From positions 55,495 through 119,494 of the forward strand of contig NZ_FQZT01000011.1 of NCBI RefSeq assembly GCF_900142125.1: DNA of 64,000 nucleotides, written 5' to 3'. Positions within the stretch are counted from its first letter, which is position 1; every line of letters begins with the position of its first letter. The position numbers and the translations under genes were made by a program. This DNA is from Malonomonas rubra DSM 5091 (lineage in GTDB: Bacteria > Desulfobacterota > Desulfuromonadia > Desulfuromonadales > Geopsychrobacteraceae). Of this stretch, positions 51,590 through 61,483 are shown piece after piece. The notes beneath the pieces are model-generated. The model was not told the DNA's origin. It searched no databases and saw only the letters and a list, made by a program, of their open reading frames with translations.

Positions 51590-52004
51590 CTCTTCTCTCC
51601 TTTGGTTTGGCCGAACCGTAGATGTCGGCTAATAGGTTGTAGGGGGTTGGTTGTTTAAAACCTCATCCCCTGAGGTTGAGAGAAAAGAAGGAGAAGCCAG
51701 AGGAGCAAAGGCAAAGCGGAGCGGTTAAAAATGCGGAGGGTCTAGCGAAGCTGGAAACCGTATTTTTTATTGCCGGTGAGACGAAGCGAATACAATTTTC
51801 GGTAACTCAGGGGAGATGGTGGTCGTTTGAGATAAAACAAAAGCCCAGCCCAGTATATTTGGTGATGGGCTTTAAAATAGTAGGCATTGACTTGGAACTT
51901 ATTGCCGTTCCTCTTCTGAAGGGTCAAAACCCAATGGAACGAAAAACCACGTTAAGTTAATAATCGGCTCAACATCAAATCTCAATCCAAGTTATGCTGT
52001 ATTC
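51590..52004. other. Spacer between ardC and SRAP gene
   Basis: A 94-codon frame at 51676 has no clear ribosome site and crosses a hairpin (AAAGCCCA at 51839/TGGGCTTT at 51866), so I do not call it. The segment 51921-51985 resembles 50455-50652 (CCCAATGGAACG, later CAAATC..AATCCAA), a diverged short duplication. The rest holds the ardC promoter. Confidence 0.4.
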
Positions 52005-52691
52005 ATGTGTGGTCGAATTTCTCTTGGTTCAACAGCGGAAGCGATTGCCCAGATCCTTAGGGTCTCGGGCGTTCCTGAAGTAAAACCTCGCTGGAATATT
52101 GCTCCAGGGCAAAACATTCTTGCTATTCGATTGAATGAGAACAGAGAGCGCGCCCCTGCCCTACTCTTCTGGGGACTTATTCCTCCCTGGAGTAAAGATC
52201 GATCTATTTCTTACAAAATGATCAATGCACGGGCTGAAACGGTTTCCGAAAAACCTTCTTTTCGTGTTGCCTACAAATCGCGCCGGTGTTTGGTCCCAAT
52301 TACAGGATTTTACGAGTGGAAACGGTCTGAAAAGAAGAAGATTCCATTTCATATCAGGAAAATTGATTCTTCATTGTTTACCGTAGCGGGCTTATGGGAA
52401 TGCTGGACAGACAAGGCTTCTGGTGAGGTTGTTGAATCCTGTGCCCTTCTTACGACCGATAGTAATTCTTTGCTGACGCCGATCCATCACCGGATGCCGG
52501 TGATAGTTGGGGAAAAGCACTACGATGAATGGCTGGCAGGCGATTCTGAGCATTTAATGCGACTGCTTCTGCCGTATGAGTGGGATGGCTTTGAGGCAAT
52601 CCAAGTGTCCGATTATGTCAATAATGCCCGTCATGAAGGGGAGCGGTGTCTTGAGCCTGTCTCCTACTTTGGCAAAGACACCTTATTTTAG
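52005..52691 (+). CDS. SRAP-family (HMCES/YedK) abasic-site protein
   Basis: 228 aa starting MCGRISLGS, so Cys2 is available for the covalent abasic-site adduct. RWNIAPGQNILAI, the KMINARAETVSEKPSF segment, RCLVPITGFYEWKR and PIHHRMPVIV give the complete SRAP signature with active-site N, E and H. It shields abasic sites in single-stranded DNA. Its place beside umuDC and ardC suits single-strand DNA entry and SOS. Confidence 0.93.
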   Translation: MCGRISLGSTAEAIAQILRVSGVPEVKPRWNIAPGQNILAIRLNENRERAPALLFWGLIPPWSKDRSISYKMINARAETVSEKPSFRVAYKSRRCLVPITGFYEWKRSEKKKIPFHIRKIDSSLFTVAGLWECWTDKASGEVVESCALLTTDSNSLLTPIHHRMPVIVGEKHYDEWLAGDSEHLMRLLLPYEWDGFEAIQVSDYVNNARHEGERCLEPVSYFGKDTLF

Positions 52692-52885
52692 ATCGGTGAC
52701 CCGGTAGCTGTGATAAGTGCCAACTTTTTTGCGCATCAAAAATCCTAAGAATATATGCAAGCCCTATTTGGCAGGACTTTTGGGAACGATGGGGCCTGAC
52801 TTGATGGTCGCCATTTTGGCTTTTCACAAATGCTAAGATTTGACAAAATACTTGCCTCTAGAAATTTCCGGATTTAAATAAAAAC

Positions 52886-53545
52886 TCACGGTTTTTGAGG
52901 GTCTAGCCTAGCCTTTATCCTGTCGCTATATTTTGAAAAGTGCTTCTCCATGCATTCAGGGCAGATACCATGTGATAATGTAGAGTTGGAATGGGCCTCA
53001 ATATATCCTTCAACTCTTAGCCAATAACCCTGATCATCTCGAATATCTTTACAATAAGAGCAAATTGGAATTATCTCGCGCAGCTCTGCTATTTCTTCTT
53101 TTGCCGCTTCAAGCTTTGCTACGGTTGCCCTTAATTCCTGAACTAATTTTCTCTGTTCCATCAAATCATCGTGGCGAGCCACGGCAAGTTCAACCGCTCT
53201 TTGCAACCGATAAACATCAGGGGGCTTAACTAGATACGCCCCCACACCTGCCTTTTTCGCTTCAGCAAGAAATTCAGGTGACTCGTAAGCTGTCATCAAT
53301 ACGACAGGAATCTGAAATTCATCACGAATGGTTCTGGCTGCCTCTAAGCCATCCATGATAGGCATTTGTATATCCAAAATAGTAACATCGGGCTTATGCT
53401 TGCGAATAAGTTCCAGGGCTTGCTTACCATTTGCAGCCAATGCAACGGGCTCGTAACCAGCTAAAGATACTTTGTTTTCAACATCCTGCGAGATTAGATA
53501 CTCGTCTTCCGCTATGACAACTCTTAACTTAGCATCAGGCTTCAT
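52886..53545 (-). CDS. Response regulator with C-terminal Cys cluster
   Basis: 219 aa. Receiver at residues 7-120 (VVIAEDEYLISQDVENKVSL, VTILDIQMPIMDGLEAARTI, PVVLMTAYESPEFLAEAKKA, YLVKPPDVY), a coiled coil (LRATVAKLEAAKEEIAELRE), then ICSYCKDIRDDQGYWLRVEG and LSHGICPECMEKHF, a C4-type ribbon. No DNA-binding output domain, so the ribbon may mediate protein contact. The start overlaps the kinase gene by 11 bases; cognate pair. Confidence 0.88.
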   Translation of the reverse strand: MKPDAKLRVVIAEDEYLISQDVENKVSLAGYEPVALAANGKQALELIRKHKPDVTILDIQMPIMDGLEAARTIRDEFQIPVVLMTAYESPEFLAEAKKAGVGAYLVKPPDVYRLQRAVELAVARHDDLMEQRKLVQELRATVAKLEAAKEEIAELREIIPICSYCKDIRDDQGYWLRVEGYIEAHSNSTLSHGICPECMEKHFSKYSDRIKARLDPQKP

Positions 53546-55439
53546 GTGGTTCTTCTTTCACGCTTAAAATCGGGAAAAAAATATCGCTCCTGGCACCGTC
53601 ATGATTACTGATCTTAAACTTTCCAGAGAGACTCATCTCTACAATCCCATTTATCATCTGCATACCAATACCACTGTCCGGAAAAGATCCATCTATCACA
53701 GATTGTGGATAGCCTGGTCCATTGTCCTGATAAGACAGATGAACTCCGTTATCCGCAGTGGCTTCAATATGGATGGTAACAACAATCTGTGAGTTCTCCG
53801 CTGCATATTTTGCCGTATTTGTCGAAAGCTCGTTAATAACCAAAGACACATTATGGGCTTGAGCTGCTTCGATGACAAAGTCTGATTCATTGATGATGAT
53901 CTGGGGTGGAATGTCCCGTGGTAAAGTATTTCCAACAAGCTGGTGACAAAGATCTTTAAGCCCAATAGGTTGCCATTGATTGGCTGATAATAGTGAGTGT
54001 AGGATACTCAAAGCATTGACCCGACTTTTAATTTCATCAATGAATAGGGAGTAGCTTTCATCCTGGCGTTTCTTTGCCTCCAGATTGAGCATACCGATGA
54101 TGAGAGCCAAATTGTTTTTGACTCGATGGTTCACTTCTTTAAGCAGCAAACCCCTCTCTTCCGACAGCCCCCGTTGTCGCTCTTCCGACGCCTGCCTCTG
54201 CTCCATTTCTGCGAGCAGCTTATGATTTGAGTTGTTCAACTCGATCAGGTTATCTCGAAAACGCAGCAGACCAGTTTGTATATTATCGATCTCATCATTG
54301 AGTTTCGGTTCCGGAATATCGATATCAAGATTCCCGCGAGTCAGTTCTTCAAGAATCCCTGAACTCAGCATAATCCGCCGGTAAATGTTATGGTAGGCGA
54401 GATAGAGGCTGAAAAGAATCAGAAAAAGCAATGTCAATGACGTCAGGGTTCCGACCCACAGCTTATTTTTTTCTTCCGCAATTGCCTTTTGGCTTTTTAC
54501 CTCAAAATCTTCAAGTAATGCTTGGCTAATCAGGTTTAGTTTCTCTAGATTTTTGACCCCTTGCGGCAGATAGTCTTTAGCAAGTACGGGGGCAATCCCG
54601 GTTCGATCATATTCGTTCATAAAGGATTCTGCGACAGAGTAAAATCGGCCCAGATACTGATGCTTAAAATCATCGATTTCATCCTGCCGGGCTGGCCCTA
54701 GATTGACATTGGAAACAATACCAAGCCTATCCAGATAAACCTCAACCGCCGCCCGTCTTCTTTTGATCTCCGCCATTCTGGCAGAACTCAAACTGCTGAT
54801 ATTGAAGGAAGACGCTTTCAGGTAGGAAACAACCGGGCCGGTATGATCACGCAACTGTGACAGCAAGAAAAAGGCCTCAGCCACAGGGCGCTGCTCTGGC
54901 AACCAACGTTCCTTCTGCATAAGACTGTAAAGGATAAGTTTGAGATGCCCAATCTGCTCTGACATGGCATTGAACCAGAGATCATCAAGTGTCAGATTGC
55001 GCTGCTGAAAAGGCAGCTGAAATTGCTCACGGTAATCATCACGCAGCAACTTTATCCTGTTTAGGGTTGCAGCAATTTTTTTCGCGAGTTCAGGCTGATC
55101 AGTTTCAAGCCATGGTTGAGTGTCCCTCAATACTTCTGCAAACGCCAGATCTCCATCTCTGCCATGCTTGCTGAGAAAGTCGATCGATTTCTGCATCTTT
55201 TCCGGGTCGCCACGAAAATTCATGACCACGTTGACCCGGCCCCGCTCAAAACCATAGTGGCGAATCGTCTGAAAAATAGCTGAACAGGTTACTAACGCAT
55301 CCTTATTGCTTTTGGCTTGAGCATAGTCCTTATAAAGACGCTGCAGGGAAAGGCTGCTGAAAATCAACACAATTAACATCAGCACGATAGACATGCTGAA
55401 AAAATAAACCAAAATACTGCGTTTTTGTGTTTTTGCCAT
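53535..55439 (-). CDS. NIT-domain membrane histidine kinase (HisKA_2 type)
   Basis: 634 aa. Membrane helix at about residues 9-28, periplasmic NIT-like domain (ALVTCSAIFQTIRHYGFERG, MQKSIDFLSKHGRDGDLAFA), second helix near 338-360, HAMP-like linker, then HisKA_2 with H in LLKEVNHRVKNNLALIIGML and an HATPase (INELSTNTAKYA, PDSGIGMQMINGIVE). NIT domains sense nitrate/nitrite in characterised proteins; specificity here is unproven. It overlaps the MASE3 gene by 1 base. Confidence 0.88.
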   Translation of the reverse strand: MAKTQKRSILVYFFSMSIVLMLIVLIFSSLSLQRLYKDYAQAKSNKDALVTCSAIFQTIRHYGFERGRVNVVMNFRGDPEKMQKSIDFLSKHGRDGDLAFAEVLRDTQPWLETDQPELAKKIAATLNRIKLLRDDYREQFQLPFQQRNLTLDDLWFNAMSEQIGHLKLILYSLMQKERWLPEQRPVAEAFFLLSQLRDHTGPVVSYLKASSFNISSLSSARMAEIKRRRAAVEVYLDRLGIVSNVNLGPARQDEIDDFKHQYLGRFYSVAESFMNEYDRTGIAPVLAKDYLPQGVKNLEKLNLISQALLEDFEVKSQKAIAEEKNKLWVGTLTSLTLLFLILFSLYLAYHNIYRRIMLSSGILEELTRGNLDIDIPEPKLNDEIDNIQTGLLRFRDNLIELNNSNHKLLAEMEQRQASEERQRGLSEERGLLLKEVNHRVKNNLALIIGMLNLEAKKRQDESYSLFIDEIKSRVNALSILHSLLSANQWQPIGLKDLCHQLVGNTLPRDIPPQIIINESDFVIEAAQAHNVSLVINELSTNTAKYAAENSQIVVTIHIEATADNGVHLSYQDNGPGYPQSVIDGSFPDSGIGMQMINGIVEMSLSGKFKISNHDGARSDIFFPILSVKEEPHEA

Positions 55440-56176
55440 CAGCTCCCCCGGTTGTAATAAAAATGAAACAGGTGAAGCAGAAGCAGGTAAGCGATCAGCT
55501 TAAGAACATGCCCTGCAGCGTTAAAAATTCCATAAACGTCCTGGTAGAGGGTAAACATCAGTTCACTGAGGATGGTTACGCCTAGGGCGCTAATAAACAG
55601 GAAATGCCCGCGTACTGAAAAAATCTGCTGGCGAAAAGAGATCAGCAAAATACTGATGATAAGCATGCTGATAATCACATATTCGGAGAGTACCTTGAAC
55701 TGGGTCAGACCATAGCCATCAATAAAAGCATCGGGAAAGTGCCCGCTGAAAACTCCCGCAACGGCTATGCCTGTGACAATACCAGTGGCAGCAATGATCA
55801 CAGCGATTGGCAACTGTTTTTGACACAAGGTCGCTACGAGAATACCTAGAGCGAGCACATAACGGCCAATAACCCAGAACTGAGTTGCAGCGTTGGCCTC
55901 GTGGACAGGCAAGAGGTCCATACCCTTGTACGCCAGCAGATGCATGATATCAACCAAAGCAACCGCACAGAGAGTGACCGCCAAGATGTTACAGAAGGTG
56001 CTACGCAGAGACTGTTCACTACGGAATACGACAACACCAGCATTCATGGCGAAAAAAGCGCACAGAAACTCAACCGTGATGTGGAAGGCAAGATAATTGA
56101 AAAACAACAAACCCAGAGTTGCGAGCAGAATCGCGACATCAAGCTTAAATAAAGTTTTTTCCTGAATAGCTTCCAT
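55439..56176 (-). CDS. Stand-alone MASE3 membrane sensor protein
   Basis: 245 aa, seven or eight membrane helices, with the MASE3 pattern LLFFNYLAFHITVEFLCAFF, VDIMHLLAYKGMDLLP, AATQFWVIGRYVLALGILVA. MASE3 is usually fused to kinases or cyclases; here it is a separate first gene of the operon and may feed its signal to the downstream NIT kinase. TTCC/GGAA ribosome site near the ATG is weak. Confidence 0.8.
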   Translation of the reverse strand: MEAIQEKTLFKLDVAILLATLGLLFFNYLAFHITVEFLCAFFAMNAGVVVFRSEQSLRSTFCNILAVTLCAVALVDIMHLLAYKGMDLLPVHEANAATQFWVIGRYVLALGILVATLCQKQLPIAVIIAATGIVTGIAVAGVFSGHFPDAFIDGYGLTQFKVLSEYVIISMLIISILLISFRQQIFSVRGHFLFISALGVTILSELMFTLYQDVYGIFNAAGHVLKLIAYLLLLHLFHFYYNRGS

Positions 56177-56843
56177 CGTTCCTCAACTTCCAACAAGATA
56201 TATTGGTACACCCTAATCCATTCTCCCGTATATTGCGACACTTTTGTCACCTCATTTATCGGTTTTTTTTGCGAAAGTCGTTGCAGCCGACCCGGATAGA
56301 CTATGGGGATTGAGATTTTAGGATTTTAGAATATTGGCAAGCTAAGGCAAATCGCTCAAGATCCACATTTCAAAAATCGCCGACTTATGGCAGGGTTTTG
56401 AGCGGCTTGTAAATACCCGAAAACAGCCAAGCTGGATTGAGCGGTGACCTATGGCAGGAGATATGCGAATAGCTTGGCCTGGTTGGTTGTGATTCCAGGT
56501 ATTTAGGTTTCTGAGTCTGAAGGATCTGCGCGTTTCAGATGTCCTACCACTAGATTTGGCCCTGAAAACGGGCAAAATCGGCCTACTGACAAAGCTTATC
56601 TTTGAATAAGAAATGCCTCTGAAAATTTCAGGGGCATACGTCATTTAACTCAGTAATTATCTCTTTAATGATTCTAGGTGGTTAGTTCGATAATCTCTAG
56701 TTGGTATTTTAGTTCCCTCCTCTTGCTTACAAAAGAAAGAGGTAATTATGACTGTATTGCTCATTTTTGCTTGATTTTGACCACATGTTGCCCTATATTT
56801 GCTCTTATTAATTATTGTGGACTTACTCGATTATGGAGAAGAC
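56177..56843. other. Gene-free region between divergent sensory genes
   Basis: No convincing ORF (a 100-codon minus frame at 56342-56644 is low quality). Contains the hairpin at 56613-56637 and the promoters of the MASE3 operon (left) and chemoreceptor (right). Phrases such as ACTTATGGCAGG/ACCTATGGCAGG recur at 56383 and 56446, suggesting old duplicated or degenerate sequence. Confidence 0.4.
56613..56637. terminator. Hairpin ATGCCTCTGA-AAATT-TCAGGGGCAT
   Basis: 10-bp stem with one G-T pair, in the spacer upstream of the chemoreceptor. No long T-run; possibly a bidirectional terminator or a remnant. Confidence 0.35.
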
Positions 56844-58571
56844 ATGAACGGACCCTCTGCTTTTGGCCTAGGCGCAAAACTGACTGCCTCGATTGCAGTC
56901 ATTACGTTTGTAACACTGGCACTCGTCTTTACTTCGGTTTTCGTTCTTAATGGACAGAAAGATGATTCGACAGTTGTCAACATTGCTGGTCGGCAACGCA
57001 TGCTTAGTCAAAAAATGTCAAAAGAGGCTCTCTCTATTGCAGCTGGGCTAGAAGTTTCGTCGAACCGTGACAGCCTAAAGCAAACTGCCGATCTCTTTGC
57101 GAGCAGTTTAAATTCACTGATTAATGGTGATGAAAAGCTCAACCTCCCTCCGACCCAAAACCCTCAAATTCTAAGTCAGATGCGGCAGGTCGAAGTATTA
57201 TGGGACAATTTTTCTCCGCATATCGATACATTCGTTAACCCTGCAAGTACTGAAGCTGCTCGTAGTGTGGCCGCAGAATACATCTTGCAGAACAATGTGC
57301 CGCTGCTCAAAGAGATGAACTCAGCAGTCGGGATGTATGAAAAGCACTCTCGGGGAAAAGTTGGTACGTTGAAAACAGTTCTCTATGCTGGGGGGCTGAT
57401 TGCTCTGATAGTTACCCTGCTTTGCTGGCTTGCCATAAATCGCAAAGTTGTCAGACCGGTGAGAGACGTGGTGGAGATGGTGAAGGGGATGGAGCAAGGC
57501 AACCTGGATAAGCGTCTTGACATGAAGCAAAACGATGAGATTGGTCAACTGGCGACCGCAATGGACTTATTTGCTGAAAATCTTAAAAGCGAGATATTGA
57601 CTGCTTTCAATCGTTTAGCTACCGGAGATTTTACTTTCCAGGCGAAAGGGCTTATCGCCAAACCCCTCTCTGAAGCTAATCAAAAACTCTCAGAAACAAT
57701 TAAAGCCGTTCAGTCTGTAAGTCATAAAGTTGCTGCTGACTCTCTCCAGGTCGCTACAACCAGCACAGAGCTTGCCGATGGTGCAACCCAACAGGCCGCC
57801 GCGCTGGAAGAGATTTCCGCTTCGATGACTGAGATGAATGAACAGACTGAAAATAACACCAGAAATGCAAGTCAGGTCAGTACTCTCTCCGCACAGGCAA
57901 AGCAGTCTGCAGAACGCGGAAACGACCAGATGCAGTCGATGGTAAAAGCTATGTCAGAAATTAAGGAATCTGGTGACAATATTAGCAGAATCATAAAAGT
58001 CATTGACGAAATCGCTTTCCAGACAAATCTTCTGGCGCTTAATGCTGCAGTTGAAGCTGCTCGTGCCGGACAGCACGGGAAAGGTTTTGCTGTGGTCGCA
58101 GAAGAAGTTCGAAATCTGGCCGCGCGTAGTGCCAAGGCTGCAAGCGAGACAACCGATCTGATTAACAGCTCAGTTGAGAAAACTGAAAATGGTTCACAGA
58201 TTGCGGATCAAACGGCTAAGGCTTTAAGCGAAATTTACGACGGTGTTGTTAAGGTCTCTGGATTAGTCGATGAAATTGCGGCGGCCAGCAATGAGCAGGC
58301 TCAAGGGATTGCCCAGGCGAACGAGGGCCTTAATCAGCTTGACTCTGTCAATCAGAACTCAACTGCCATAGCAGAAGAAACTGCTTCCATTTCTGAAGAA
58401 CTGTCGGGACAGACGAACTATTTGCAGAAAATGCTCAGTTGCTTCAGTATCACTGGTGGAACAGTTGACGTTGCTGCTCCCAAAATGCCAGAATCGAATA
58501 GAACTTCTCAAGCGCCACCCAAGGGGGTCCAGAATGAACATCAAGCAATTGGTTGGGGTGGGATGAGTTAG
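56844..58571 (+). CDS. Methyl-accepting chemotaxis protein with PilJ-like sensor
   Basis: 575 aa from ATG 56844 (TGGAGAAG upstream). Helix 1 at about residues 14-34, a periplasmic PilJ/NarX-like domain ([20 protein letters not shown]), helix 2 near 180-200, HAMP ([20 protein letters not shown]), and signalling hairpin with [20 protein letters not shown]. No C-terminal CheR-docking pentapeptide. No che genes nearby, so it would use the host array. Confidence 0.92.
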   Translation: MNGPSAFGLGAKLTASIAVITFVTLALVFTSVFVLNGQKDDSTVVNIAGRQRMLSQKMSKEALSIAAGLEVSSNRDSLKQTADLFASSLNSLINGDEKLNLPPTQNPQILSQMRQVEVLWDNFSPHIDTFVNPASTEAARSVAAEYILQNNVPLLKEMNSAVGMYEKHSRGKVGTLKTVLYAGGLIALIVTLLCWLAINRKVVRPVRDVVEMVKGMEQGNLDKRLDMKQNDEIGQLATAMDLFAENLKSEILTAFNRLATGDFTFQAKGLIAKPLSEANQKLSETIKAVQSVSHKVAADSLQVATTSTELADGATQQAAALEEISASMTEMNEQTENNTRNASQVSTLSAQAKQSAERGNDQMQSMVKAMSEIKESGDNISRIIKVIDEIAFQTNLLALNAAVEAARAGQHGKGFAVVAEEVRNLAARSAKAASETTDLINSSVEKTENGSQIADQTAKALSEIYDGVVKVSGLVDEIAAASNEQAQGIAQANEGLNQLDSVNQNSTAIAEETASISEELSGQTNYLQKMLSCFSITGGTVDVAAPKMPESNRTSQAPPKGVQNEHQAIGWGGMS

Positions 58572-58668
58572 GAACTTAACATCAAATTGGATGATAGCGA
58601 ATTTGGAAAATACTAATAGGTAAATCCATTCTCTACATAGCCGTGTGAGTGGCTTGACTTGACTATAT

Positions 58669-58700
58669 AAAAGGCTTAGTTGTTGGAATCTAAGCCTTTT
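58669..58700 (+). terminator. Rho-independent terminator after the chemoreceptor
   Basis: AAAAGGCTTAG and CTAAGCCTTTT form a perfect 11-bp stem with a 10-base loop, ending in TTTT. The symmetric A/T flanks make it usable from both sides, so it also fits the end of the leftward kinase gene. Confidence 0.85.
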
Positions 58701-58769
58701 ACGTTCTGAAACTTACAACTCACGGGATATGAGGCTCGATATCTCGCCTAGTCTTTCGTGGTTTATAGT

Positions 58770-61061
58770 TTAGGCGTTGGTTCGATTTGTTATTATACAA
58801 TTTTTAACGACCTGCGCGAGTTCTTCTCTTCCCAGTGGTTTCACACAAAACGCACTGATCCCCAGTTGTTCAGCATCTTTGGGAGACACTTGGGAGCTGT
58901 AGCCTGTACAGAGAATCAGCGGTAAGTCAGGCCTGATACTCTTGATCTTCTGAGCGAGATCTTTGCCGGTCAAATCGGGCATGGTCTGATCGGTCATGAT
59001 GAGATCAAAATTGTCTGCATTCTGTTCAATCATCTTCAGGGCGTTGAGTGGCTTCGGTTCGGCGGTTACTTGATAGCCAAGTTCTTCAAGAATATTCTGA
59101 TACGTCGCAAGAACCATTTCATCATCATCGATAATCATTATTCTCCCGGTTCCCCTTGGGATAGCGTTGTTTTGTTCTTCTAAAGGAACATCTTCATCTT
59201 CCAATCCCTCAGGAAAGTAAAGCTGGATAATGGTTCCTTGGCCGATTGCGCTGCTGACCTTGATAAATCCATTATGCGAATCAACGATTCCGCGGACAGT
59301 GGCTAAGCCCATGCCGGTGCCTTCCCCGGCCTCTTTCGTTGTAAAGAAAGGATCGAAGATTTTTTCTGCGACAGCTTCGGAAAAGCCTCCTCCTGTGTCG
59401 CTTACCGTGAAGCAAAGATAGGTTCCCGCTTTTGCGTCGGGGTAGGCGATGGGATCACGGGGATTGAACTGAACGCAGTCCAGTTTGATTGTCAGGTCTC
59501 CCATTTCGTTCATGGCTTGAATAGAGTTATTGCAAAGGTTGATCAGGGCTTCCTGGATCCGGGTAAAGTCCCCCATAATTCTGGACCTGCCGACGAGTGG
59601 GGAAACCTCCTGCTTGAAAGTGACTGAAGTCGGAATCGTCGGTGCGAGCAATTTCATGGTCTCTTCCAATATGTCCACAGCCGGAACGGTGCGTAAATCG
59701 CTTCCACTGGTGCGGGAATAGATCATAACCTGCCGAATCAGATCTCTTGAGCGCATTAGAGCCATTTTTGCGTTTGCCAAAAAATCCTGAACCTGCTCCG
59801 AACACCGGCATTTAAGTTGTGCCAGCTCTAAATTCCCCAGGATGATTGACAGGTTATTGTTGAAGTTATGCGCCATGCCACCAGCCATCTGGCCGACAGC
59901 TTCCATCTTGTGCTTCTGATAAAGTTGTTCTTCGAGTTGCCTGTGGGCTTTTTCTACGCGATTTCGTTCCGTCACATCATAAAACATGCCGAGCATCAGC
60001 TCCCGGTTATCCAGGTTGAACTTTTGAGCTTTGATTTCAACATCAACGATTTCCCCAGAGGCTCTCTGCAAACGCTCTTGCAGAGTTTCGCTGGCCTGGC
60101 AATCGCGATGATAAAGGAAAAAATCGGTCAACCCTTCCGGCTGATCTTTTGAATGAAGAACTGATGGGGGCTTGCCGAGTAATTCGCCTGCGGGACGCTG
60201 AACCATGTCGGCCAGCTTGTCGTTACATTCCAGGAGTTCACCTGTCTTAGCATCGGCAACGGCCAACCCGACATTAAGCTCATTGAAAAAAGTCCGAAAT
60301 TTGGTTTCCGAGGTTTCGGCCCGGCTGCGTGCCGTGGATTCATTGATCAGTTTTTGACGGATAACGCGATAGGTATATCCGATAAAGGATGTGCCGAGCA
60401 GCCAGACCAAGGCCATGCCAGATGAATGCTGGTAGACATTGCCCAAAAAAGCTTTCCGATAGGGCTCCAAAGGGACGGAAACGCTGATCCCGCCACGGAT
60501 TTCACCCAGCTTGTATCCTTGTTGAGCATGGCATTTCAAACAGATTTCCTCGGTAATCATTGGCAGCATAAGGCGCTGATAAGGTTTCCTGTCGATGACG
60601 GCCTGTAACGTGGCCTCTTTGGCTCCCTGATGAAAACTTTCGAGTGCCGATTTTTCCCAGGGGTCAGGTGCGTTTTCTGGTCGCAAAGGATTCAGGCTGG
60701 TAATGTGCCCCTGCGTGCCGTATTGGCCAAAGGACAGTTCATGGACCTGCCGGGTCATATACGCGGGGTTGACCAGGGTCAATTCCATCCCGTCGGTGGT
60801 GGTCACATCTCTGGCTGGAATATGTGCGAGGTAAGGGTTTGCAGGGGTATAAGAACTTTTCTTGACGTAAACGCCACCTTGCGTTGCCGCCCAGCGCCGA
60901 TAAACCAAATCTTTATTGTAACTGCCGCGGGCTTCGGAGATTGCCATCTGCCGGATAAAATCTTTTTCCGACTGTCTTTCGAGATACCACAGCCCAATAA
61001 TCACAAATGTCCAGGCAAGAAAACCGACCAACCAGATAAATTTTAATTTATGTGTTTGCAT
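58770..61061 (-). CDS. Hybrid histidine kinase with DUF3365 (heme-type) sensor
   Basis: 763 aa from ATG 61061 (GAGGGG upstream). Helix 1 (FIWLVGFLAWTFVIIGLWYL), periplasmic DUF3365/Tll0287-like domain with heme-binding CLKCHAQQG near residue 180, helix 2 (VWLLGTSFIGYTYRVI), PAS (about 255-365), HisKA with H in QMAGGMAHNFNNNLSIILGN, HATPase, and REC (MIIDDDEMVLATYQ, IMTDQTMPDLTG). Likely senses redox state or a gas at a c-type heme. Monocistronic. Confidence 0.92.
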   Translation of the reverse strand: MQTHKLKFIWLVGFLAWTFVIIGLWYLERQSEKDFIRQMAISEARGSYNKDLVYRRWAATQGGVYVKKSSYTPANPYLAHIPARDVTTTDGMELTLVNPAYMTRQVHELSFGQYGTQGHITSLNPLRPENAPDPWEKSALESFHQGAKEATLQAVIDRKPYQRLMLPMITEEICLKCHAQQGYKLGEIRGGISVSVPLEPYRKAFLGNVYQHSSGMALVWLLGTSFIGYTYRVIRQKLINESTARSRAETSETKFRTFFNELNVGLAVADAKTGELLECNDKLADMVQRPAGELLGKPPSVLHSKDQPEGLTDFFLYHRDCQASETLQERLQRASGEIVDVEIKAQKFNLDNRELMLGMFYDVTERNRVEKAHRQLEEQLYQKHKMEAVGQMAGGMAHNFNNNLSIILGNLELAQLKCRCSEQVQDFLANAKMALMRSRDLIRQVMIYSRTSGSDLRTVPAVDILEETMKLLAPTIPTSVTFKQEVSPLVGRSRIMGDFTRIQEALINLCNNSIQAMNEMGDLTIKLDCVQFNPRDPIAYPDAKAGTYLCFTVSDTGGGFSEAVAEKIFDPFFTTKEAGEGTGMGLATVRGIVDSHNGFIKVSSAIGQGTIIQLYFPEGLEDEDVPLEEQNNAIPRGTGRIMIIDDDEMVLATYQNILEELGYQVTAEPKPLNALKMIEQNADNFDLIMTDQTMPDLTGKDLAQKIKSIRPDLPLILCTGYSSQVSPKDAEQLGISAFCVKPLGREELAQVVKNCIITNRTNA

Positions 61062-61483
61062 GGATCCCCTCATTCGGCGGCGGTTTTGAAAATAAAGAAT
61101 TTGTGGCGTAGGTGAGTATACTTCGCTGCAAAAATACCCTTTTAAGAAGTGTGGAACAGTGGAAGGAATTTTTTATAAAAGGCAAAGCTCTCACAATGCC
61201 TGAAATAAACCCTGACCCTATAAAGAAACCTTTACACAGAAAGCCACAAATTACAAGTCACTAACTTTCAAGAGGTGAATCACGTGGAGCCTTATCAATA
61301 TAAAAGTTATTCAAGGCTATTACTGTAAAAGCCTAGGAGGTGAATTCAAAAATCAGAGTTTCACTTTTGAAAAAGAATTTCAGACAGATCAACCAATTTT
61401 CAAATCTAGGAAATTTCTTTTTGCATATATGGTCTCCCCCCATATTGCAAGGGCATTAGCTAAACGTGAGTAGCAGGTCATGG
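61062..61483. other. Gene-free spacer
   Basis: AT-rich. The kinase promoter is expected near 61070-61140. AGAGGTG at 61271 and TAGGAGGTG at 61336 look like ribosome sites but no frame of useful length follows. Nothing else recognised. Confidence 0.4.

Noticed and set aside
51676..51960. 94-codon frame between ardC and SRAP
   Set aside because: Crosses a strong hairpin, has a low-complexity start and no convincing ribosome site or family.
56342..56644. 100-codon minus frame in the sensory spacer
   Set aside because: No ribosome site, unusual composition and no motif; the region looks degenerate.
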